Assembly: GCA_023392975.1 (NCBI GenBank)
Contig: JAEWNA010000179.1
Span: forward strand, 1 to 18,575
Direction: 5' to 3'
DNA: 18,575 nt
Source of the DNA: Pseudomonadota bacterium
Lineage (GTDB): Bacteria; Pseudomonadota; Gammaproteobacteria; Xanthomonadales; Xanthomonadaceae
A program made the position numbers and the translations under genes. Numbering within the stretch: position 1 is the stretch's first letter; each line of letters opens with the position of its first letter. This document shows positions 13,805 through 18,575 of the stretch, in pieces. The notes under the pieces are model-generated. The model was given only the letters and a program-made list of their open reading frames with translations. It was not told the origin of the DNA and did no database searches.

Positions 13805-14554
13805 TCACCGGAACAGGAAGGCGGACAGGACGAAGTTGAACATCAGCACCAGCAGCGAGGCGTTGACCACGGCGCGGGTGGTGGCGACCGAAGTGCCCTC
13901 GATGGTCGGTTCCGCGTGGAAGCCGACGTAGGAGGCGACCAGCGCCGCGGTGCCGCCGAACACGGCGGACTTCAGGAACGCCGGCAGGAAATCCTCGTGG
14001 AAATCCACCGCGTCCTTCATCACCTGCCAGAACGCGCCGTTGTCGATGCCCAGCACCTGCACGCCCTGGAACCAGCTGGCGGTGATCGCCAGGCTGCAGA
14101 AGATCGCGGTCAGCAGCGGTACCGTGATCACCGCCGCCCAGAACCGCGGCGCGACCGCCTTGCCGACCGGGTCGATGCCCATCAGGCCGAGCGCGGTGAT
14201 CTGGTCGGTGGCGCGCATCAGCCCGAGTTCGGCCGCGATGGAACTGCCGGCGCGGCCGACGAACAGCAGCGCGGTCAGCACCGGCGCCAGTTCGCGATAC
14301 ATGCCCAGGCCGATCAGCGCGCTGATCTGGTTGGCGGCGCCGTAGGTCTGCAGCGCGCGGTAGCCGAGCAGGGTGATCGACAGGCCGACGAAGGCGCCGC
14401 CGACCGCGATGATCGGCAGGCTGCGCGCGCCGATCTTGTAGATCTCGCGGGTCAGTTCCTGCCAGAAGTCGCGGGTCGGGCGGCTGGCGCGGAACACCGC
14501 CAGCGAGAACAGGCCGGCGCGACCGACGCTGCGGGTGGTTTCGGCCAGGGCCAT
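13805..14554 (-). CDS. mlaE: MlaE permease of the Mla ABC transporter
   Basis: The product is the 249-residue transmembrane subunit of the MlaFEDB complex. Family signatures are GGAFVGLSITLLGYRALQTY, ELAPVLTALLFVGRAGSSIA with the conserved cytoplasmic coupling region AELGLMRATDQITALGLMGIDP, and a hydrophobic C-terminus. About five membrane segments are visible after an N-terminal amphipathic region. Length is typical. The ATG at 14554 shares its first base with the last base of the mlaF stop (TGATG), indicating coupled translation. Confidence 0.94.
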   Translation of the reverse strand: MALAETTRSVGRAGLFSLAVFRASRPTRDFWQELTREIYKIGARSLPIIAVGGAFVGLSITLLGYRALQTYGAANQISALIGLGMYRELAPVLTALLFVGRAGSSIAAELGLMRATDQITALGLMGIDPVGKAVAPRFWAAVITVPLLTAIFCSLAITASWFQGVQVLGIDNGAFWQVMKDAVDFHEDFLPAFLKSAVFGGTAALVASYVGFHAEPTIEGTSVATTRAVVNASLLVLMFNFVLSAFLFR

Positions 14555-15339
14555 CAGGCGGCCTCCGGGCGGGCGACGGCGTCGAAGGGGATCGGGCCGT
14601 CGGGCTCGCCGCGCAGGAACTGGCGGACCAGCGGGTCGTCGGTCGCCTCCAGTTCGGCCGGGGTGCCGTCGAAGACGATGCCGCCGTTGGCGATGACGAC
14701 CGCGCGATCAGAGATCGGCAGGGTCTCGTGGACGTGGTGGGTCACGATCAGGCTGGTCAGGCCGAGGCTGGCGTTGAGCCGCGCGATCAGGCTCATGATC
14801 ACGCCGCTGGCGATCGGGTCCAGCCCGGTCAGCGGCTCGTCGTACAGCATCACCGGCGGATCCAGCGCCAGCGCGCGTGCCAGCGCGACCCGGCGCGCCA
14901 TGCCGCCCGAGAGCTCGCGCGGGAAGAGGTCGGCGGCGGCGCGCAGGCCGACCGCGTGCAGTTTCATCTCGACCAGGCGGCGGATGACCTCGGCCGGCAG
15001 GTCGGTGTGGGTGCGCAGCGGCAGGGCGACGTTCTCGGCGGCGGTGAGGTCGGTCAGCAGGCCGTTGCCCTGCAGCAGCACGCCGATGCCCTTGCGCAGC
15101 TCCAGCAGCTCGCGCTTGCGCTCCGGCACCGGACGGCCCAGCACCTCGACCGTGCCGGCAGCCGGGGCGAGTTCGCCGGTGAGCGCCGACAGCAGCGTGG
15201 ACTTGCCGCAACCGGACGGGCCGAGGATCGCGGTCACGCTGCCCCGGGGGACGGTCAGGTCGATGTCGCGCAGGATGGTGCGCGTCCCGCGATCGAGGCG
15301 GAGACCGGTGACCTTGACGATGGCGGGGGCGGCGGACAT
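14554..15339 (-). CDS. mlaF: MlaF ATPase of the Mla ABC transporter
   Basis: The product is the 261-residue cytoplasmic ATPase that powers the Mla transporter. Walker A is GPSGCGKST (40-48), the Q-loop LLQGNG (88-93), the signature LSGGM (143-147), Walker B VMLYDEP (163-169) with Asp167 and Glu168, the D-loop GLDP (172-175) and the H-loop His201. The ATG at 15339 gives the normal family N-terminus; the open frame reaches 15792 but is not conserved-looking. The start lacks a Shine-Dalgarno: the bases just before it read ACCTCCTC, resembling the anti-Shine-Dalgarno itself. It is the first gene of mlaFEDCB-mlaA. Confidence 0.95.
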   Translation of the reverse strand: MSAAPAIVKVTGLRLDRGTRTILRDIDLTVPRGSVTAILGPSGCGKSTLLSALTGELAPAAGTVEVLGRPVPERKRELLELRKGIGVLLQGNGLLTDLTAAENVALPLRTHTDLPAEVIRRLVEMKLHAVGLRAAADLFPRELSGGMARRVALARALALDPPVMLYDEPLTGLDPIASGVIMSLIARLNASLGLTSLIVTHHVHETLPISDRAVVIANGGIVFDGTPAELEATDDPLVRQFLRGEPDGPIPFDAVARPEAA

Positions 15340-15628
15340 GAGGAGGTGGGCAGGGGGACTTGGCTGGGGATCGGGTCGGGAGATCGGCGGGGACGGGCGA
15401 ACGGTCGGGCGCAAAAACCTGTTCAGGATGGCGTGAGCAGGCTGAATCGCACGGGAGCCGGCGGGCCCGCCGACGGGGGCGTCATTGTCCATGCCGGAGC
15501 CCGCTCCTGTCTCGCCGGGGCGGCAACGGCGTGTTCCGCGGCTTGTGCCGGGCGCCCGCAGCGGCGAGGATGGCCGCGCTGCGAGCCGCGCAGCGCGGGC
15601 CGCAGGGGGCCGGGAGCATGGAGTCGCC

Positions 15629-15919
15629 ATGGAGTTGCTGACGCTGGAGCATTTCGCCGGCTGCTTGAACGAGACGTTCGCCGCCGATCTCAACGACATG
15701 TCGGTGGAGTTCGTGCTGGTCGAGGCGCGGCCGCTGCCGGCACAGCGCCCGGACGCCGCCCGCGCGCCGTTCTCGCTGCTCTTCCGCAACACCGCCCCGA
15801 TCCTGTTCCCGCAGCAGATCTACGCCATGCGCCACCCGAAGGTGGGCGAGGTCGGCATCTTCCTGGTGCCGGTGGCGCAGGAGCGGGCCGGCTTCCTGTA
15901 CCAGGCGGTCTTCAACTGA
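15629..15919 (+). CDS. DUF6916-like small protein
   Basis: The product is a 96-residue cytoplasmic-looking protein with no signal peptide or membrane segment. It begins MELLTLEHFAGCLNETF and has a hydrophobic FSLLFRNTAPILFPQQIYAM segment, a short turn HPKVGEVGIFLVPV and the ending GFLYQAVFN. This pattern fits the DUF6916 family, whose function I do not know. The ATG at 15629 has GGAG about 6 nt upstream; an overlapping out-of-frame ATG lies at 15618. The open frame extends upstream to 15485, but that part is Arg/Ala-rich shadow sequence. The gene is divergent from mlaF with 289 nt between, in which no other gene or convincing promoter was seen. Confidence 0.7.
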   Translation: MELLTLEHFAGCLNETFAADLNDMSVEFVLVEARPLPAQRPDAARAPFSLLFRNTAPILFPQQIYAMRHPKVGEVGIFLVPVAQERAGFLYQAVFN

Positions 15920-15971
15920 AGCCGATCGCACGTCCCGGGCGGCGCCACCGCGTCCGGGCGCGCCGCGCCGA

Positions 15972-16784
15972 TCAGTCTCCGTCGCGGACGAAGTAGTAGC
16001 CGCTGTAGGCCTCGACGTCGCGGCCGCGGGTCTGCGGGATGCGGCAGGACACTTCGTGGTTGACCCAGTCGTCGACCACCCGATAGCCCAGCGCGGTCAC
16101 GCCGGCGACGAACGCGTCGCGATTCTCGATCCGGTACGGGTGGAAGGCGCGGCCGGTGGATTGCACGGTCACGAAGGTCTCGCCGTCGTACAGCGGCAGC
16201 TTGTTGACGAACAGGTGGCGCGGGCGGCTGCCCATGCGCGCCAGCAGGTCGGCGATCGACAGGTCCACGTACTGCAGCGAACCGGCGACGAGCAGGATGT
16301 CCGCGCCGCGCCCGTCGGCGGGGTCGCTGGTGAACGACAGGCCGTCCGCGCCGCGTTCGCGGGCCAGCGCCTCGCCTTCGCGGACGATCGCCGGCGTGTC
16401 GCAGACCATCCACTGCAGGCCGGGCGGCAGGCCCAGGTGCTCGCGCCAGCCGTACCAGCTCACCCCGACGTGGCCGCCGAAATCGAAAACGCGCGTTGTC
16501 CGCTGCACGAGGTCGCGCATCCAGAACAGCACGGCGTAGTCGCTCTCGCAGGGCTTCCGCATGCGATCGCGATACATGCCGGTCATGCCGTCGTTGTCGT
16601 AGCCGACCGGTTTCCCGCGCGGGATCGCGGCTTCGGCCTCGGCGAAATCGCGGTAGACCCCGCGGAAGCGGCCGCGCGGCATCTTCGCGAAGCTGCGGGC
16701 GTCGTCGGCCGCGAGCACGCGGCCCAGGAGGGGCAGGCGCCAGGCGTTGCGGCCGGCGCGTTCGGCGAAGTCGATCAGTCCCAT
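15972..16784 (-). CDS. TIGR04325-family methyltransferase
   Basis: The product is a 270-residue protein of the TIGR04325 putative methyltransferase family. Evidence is the N-terminal RFRGVYRDFAEAEAAIP, GYDNDGM and the SAM-binding-like VFDFGGHVGVSW (99-110). QWMVCDTPAIV (125-134) follows, then DILLVAGSLQYVDL and LFVNKLPLYDGETFVTVQ. The substrate is unknown; members often lie in polysaccharide or lipopolysaccharide gene clusters, which fits the flippase nearby. The ATG at 16784 is 30 nt from the divergent cupin-like gene. TAGGCT ends 6 nt before it, consistent with a leaderless message. Confidence 0.82.
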   Translation of the reverse strand: MGLIDFAERAGRNAWRLPLLGRVLAADDARSFAKMPRGRFRGVYRDFAEAEAAIPRGKPVGYDNDGMTGMYRDRMRKPCESDYAVLFWMRDLVQRTTRVFDFGGHVGVSWYGWREHLGLPPGLQWMVCDTPAIVREGEALARERGADGLSFTSDPADGRGADILLVAGSLQYVDLSIADLLARMGSRPRHLFVNKLPLYDGETFVTVQSTGRAFHPYRIENRDAFVAGVTALGYRVVDDWVNHEVSCRIPQTRGRDVEAYSGYYFVRDGD

Positions 16785-16814
16785 CCGAAGAGCCTACCAG
16801 AACGGTTTTCCGCC

Positions 16815-17726
16815 ATGCGCGACGCCACGCCACCCGTCACCTTCGACGCCGATGCCTTCGATCCGTGGCGCATCGGCGAAGTCCGTCACCGGCTGTGCGA
16901 CCACCCGCTGCTGCGGATCGACGCGCTGATCGCGCTCGCGCAGCGGCTGGAGGCGCGCCGGCTGGTACGGTCGCACAGCGATGCCGCCACCGCCGGCAGC
17001 AGCTTCGCCGAGGCGCCGAACCTGCATCCGAACCGGCGCGATGCCGCGACGACGCTGTCGGACCTGGCGAACGCGCACGCCTGGACCTCGCTGCTCAACG
17101 TGCAGGCGGACCCGGTCCATCGCGGGCTGGTCGATGAGGTGCTGGACGCGGTGCGCCCGGCGATCGAACGCCGCGACCCGGGCATGTGCTTCCGCGCCGG
17201 CTGGATCTTCCTCAGCTCGCCGTGCGCGGTGACGCCGTTCCACATCGACCACGAGCACAACGTGATCCTGCAGATCGCCGGGCGCAAGCGCCTGTACGTG
17301 TGGGATCCGTTCGATCGCGAGGTGGTGTCCGAGCGCGCGCAGGAACTGTTCCACGATTGCCACTCGCGCGAGGGCGTGGTCTGGGACGAGGCCTTCCGCC
17401 GCCGCGCGCAGGTGTTCGACCTCGAACCCGGGATGGGCGGCTACATGCCGTCGACCGCGCCGCACATGGTCGAGAACGGCGACGAGCCGTCGATCACCGC
17501 GAGCTTCACCTACTACACCGATTCGACCCGCCGCCGCGAACTGCTCTATCGCGGCAATGCGCAATTGCGGCGCATGGGCCTGTCGCCGATGCCGGTCGGT
17601 GTCTCCGCCGCGCGCGACGGCTTCAAGGCGGCGGTGCTGACGCCGTTCACCGGCGCGCAGCGCGCCGTGCGCCGCATGCTGGGCCGCGGCGTGCGCGACA
17701 ACGGCCTCGCGTATGCACCCGCCTGA
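16815..17726 (+). CDS. Cupin/JmjC-like putative Fe(II)/2-oxoglutarate oxygenase
   Basis: The product is a 303-residue cupin-like protein. Residues about 120-235 form a JmjC/cupin_8-like barrel with HID (His143, Asp145) and distal His217 in STAPHMVENGD, a plausible Fe(II) triad. GRKRLYVWDPFD (156-167) resembles the strand that contacts the co-substrate. Such proteins hydroxylate protein or small-molecule substrates; the target here is unknown. Residues about 235-303 form a basic C-terminal extension with no domain I recognise. The frame is open upstream to 16056 antisense to the methyltransferase gene, so the ATG at 16815 is used. No strong Shine-Dalgarno is visible. The stop lies in a 10-nt repeat. 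Confidence 0.78.
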   Translation: MRDATPPVTFDADAFDPWRIGEVRHRLCDHPLLRIDALIALAQRLEARRLVRSHSDAATAGSSFAEAPNLHPNRRDAATTLSDLANAHAWTSLLNVQADPVHRGLVDEVLDAVRPAIERRDPGMCFRAGWIFLSSPCAVTPFHIDHEHNVILQIAGRKRLYVWDPFDREVVSERAQELFHDCHSREGVVWDEAFRRRAQVFDLEPGMGGYMPSTAPHMVENGDEPSITASFTYYTDSTRRRELLYRGNAQLRRMGLSPMPVGVSAARDGFKAAVLTPFTGAQRAVRRMLGRGVRDNGLAYAPA

Positions 17727-17749
17727 GCGCGCCTGAGCGCGCCTGAGCC
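17720..17749. repeat. Three-copy 10-nt tandem repeat across the oxygenase stop codon
   Basis: CGCCTGAGCG occurs twice exactly and a third time with one change, and the first copy contains the stop codon of the cupin-like gene. Because the period is 10 nt, the three TGA triplets (17724, 17734, 17744) fall in three different frames. Confidence 0.9.
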
Positions 17750-17761
17750 GAACGTGGGCAG

Positions 17762-18575
17762 TCAGGTCGCGCTGCGGCGCGCGCGCAGGCGTGCGCCCAT
17801 GGCGCGCAGGTAGCCGGCGTCCTCGTCACTGAGGCAGCGGAACCACCAGGCGCAGACCGGATACAGCAGCGCGAACACCGCGGTGCCCGCCAGCAGGCCG
17901 GTCAGCGGGCCGAGCCGCTGCGCCAGCGGAATGCAGACCGTCGCCGGTACCGCGGCGGCGGCGGCGATCCGCAGCAGCCGCGCCCACGGCAGCGAGGTCG
18001 CGGCATCGCGCATCGCCAGCCGGCCGGTCGCGATCGTGGCGAACAGCGACAGCACCACCGTCGCCGAGACCGCACCGGGCAGGCCCCAACCCCAGGTCGC
18101 GCCGAACACGCCGACCACCCGCAGCACGGTGAACACGAGCGTCAGGCGCATCAGCGTGGTCTGGCGGTCGGCGCTGAGCAGGTAGGCGGTCGCGCCCTGG
18201 CCCAGCACCAGCGCGGTGCGCGCGATCAGCAGCGCCACCAGCACCGGCGCCGCGTCGGCGTAGGCCGGCCCGTAGAGCAGGCCGACCGCGTGGTCGGCGA
18301 ACACGCTCCCGGCGGCGATCAGCGGCGCGCCGAGGATCCACAGCCACACCGTCATCGCCACGAAACGTCGTGCGGCCTCGCCGCCGCCGCTGCCGTGGGC
18401 GCGCGCCATCATCGGCAGCAGCTGCGCGCTGAGCACGCCGGGCACCAGCAGCGCGACGCCGCCGGCCAGCGCGTTGGCGACCTTGAACAGGCCGGCGTGC
18501 GCCGAATCGCTGAGCACGTTGAGCGCGAGCAGTTCGATCTCGCTGGTGCCGAGCGCGCCGAGCACGGTGGTGAGG
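17762..18575 (-). CDS. Polysaccharide/oligosaccharide flippase (MOP superfamily), C-terminal part
   Basis: This is the C-terminal 270 residues or so of a polytopic membrane protein resembling Wzx-type polysaccharide flippases, which move lipid-linked glycans across the inner membrane. The frame is open to the window edge, so the start is missing; the GTG at 18565 is internal. The fragment begins in a GTSEIELLALNVLSDSAHAGLFKVANALA segment typical of these transporters, then has about seven hydrophobic helices. A conserved-looking LYGPAYADAAPVLVALL is followed by a basic C-terminus. It is tail to tail with the cupin-like gene, 35 nt apart. Glycan specificity cannot be read from this part. Confidence 0.78.
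   Translation of the reverse strand, partial: LTTVLGALGTSEIELLALNVLSDSAHAGLFKVANALAGGVALLVPGVLSAQLLPMMARAHGSGGGEAARRFVAMTVWLWILGAPLIAAGSVFADHAVGLLYGPAYADAAPVLVALLIARTALVLGQGATAYLLSADRQTTLMRLTLVFTVLRVVGVFGATWGWGLPGAVSATVVLSLFATIATGRLAMRDAATSLPWARLLRIAAAAAVPATVCIPLAQRLGPLTGLLAGTAVFALLYPVCAWWFRCLSDEDAGYLRAMGARLRARRSAT

Noticed and set aside
14554..15792. 412-residue version of MlaF
   Set aside because: The 151 extra codons are low complexity and antisense to the DUF6916 gene; the normal ABC N-terminus starts at 15339.
16056..16814. Long upstream extension of the cupin-like gene
   Set aside because: It is the antisense of the methyltransferase gene, and the family start is at 16815.
1..18575. 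CRISPR array, tRNA, rRNA, insertion sequence or prophage
   Set aside because: No regular repeat-spacer pattern, cloverleaf, transposase, integrase or phage protein was found on either strand.

Overview
The window is 18.6 kb of GC-rich, densely coded chromosomal DNA. Gene content and order (an mlaFEDCB-mlaA operon, rlmI divergent from a riboswitch-controlled terC, a DUF6916 protein, a TIGR04325 methyltransferase) fit a gammaproteobacterium of the Lysobacter/Luteimonas/Xanthomonas group (Xanthomonadaceae). That assignment is inferred from family content and composition, not from a marker gene. No tRNA, rRNA, CRISPR array, transposase, integrase or phage gene was found.

Layout. 1-1257 (+): C-terminal part of a Kef-type K+/H+ antiporter, cut by the window edge. 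1276-2988 (-): M28 zinc peptidase lipoprotein. 3109-3771 (+): YjdF-like (DUF2238) membrane protein. 3838-4374 (-): small outer-membrane beta-barrel with an operator-like repeat at its promoter. 4577-5341 (-): orphan secreted TrbM-family protein, closed by a good intrinsic terminator. 5342-5735: 394 nt without a gene. 5736-6509 (-): rhomboid protease. 6600-7723 (-): terC plus an overlapping 53-residue membrane ORF, behind a yybP-ykoY Mn2+ riboswitch and an intrinsic terminator. 7993-9201 (+): rlmI-type rRNA methyltransferase. 9290-11020 (-): rmuC, clearly lower in GC than its neighbours. 11063-15339 (-): the complete phospholipid-transport set mlaF-E-D-C-B-A. 15629-15919 (+): DUF6916. 15972-16784 (-) and 16815-17726 (+): TIGR04325 methyltransferase and a cupin/JmjC-like oxygenase, with start codons only 30 nt apart. 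17762-18575 (-): C-terminal part of a polysaccharide flippase, cut by the window edge.

How the genes fit together. The dominant theme is the cell envelope: MlaFEDB in the inner membrane, MlaC in the periplasm and MlaA in the outer membrane keep phospholipids out of the outer leaflet. The beta-barrel, M28 lipoprotein, rhomboid, YjdF-like protein and the methyltransferase/oxygenase/flippase end are also membrane or surface functions. TerC and the Kef antiporter deal with metal and cation homeostasis.

No large novel defence or mobile system is visible. The points most worth a second look are the terC leader with its overlapping small ORF, the orphan TrbM protein, the three-half-site operator before the beta-barrel gene, the compositional island at rmuC, and recurring TANNNT boxes 6-7 nt before start codons that suggest leaderless mRNAs.
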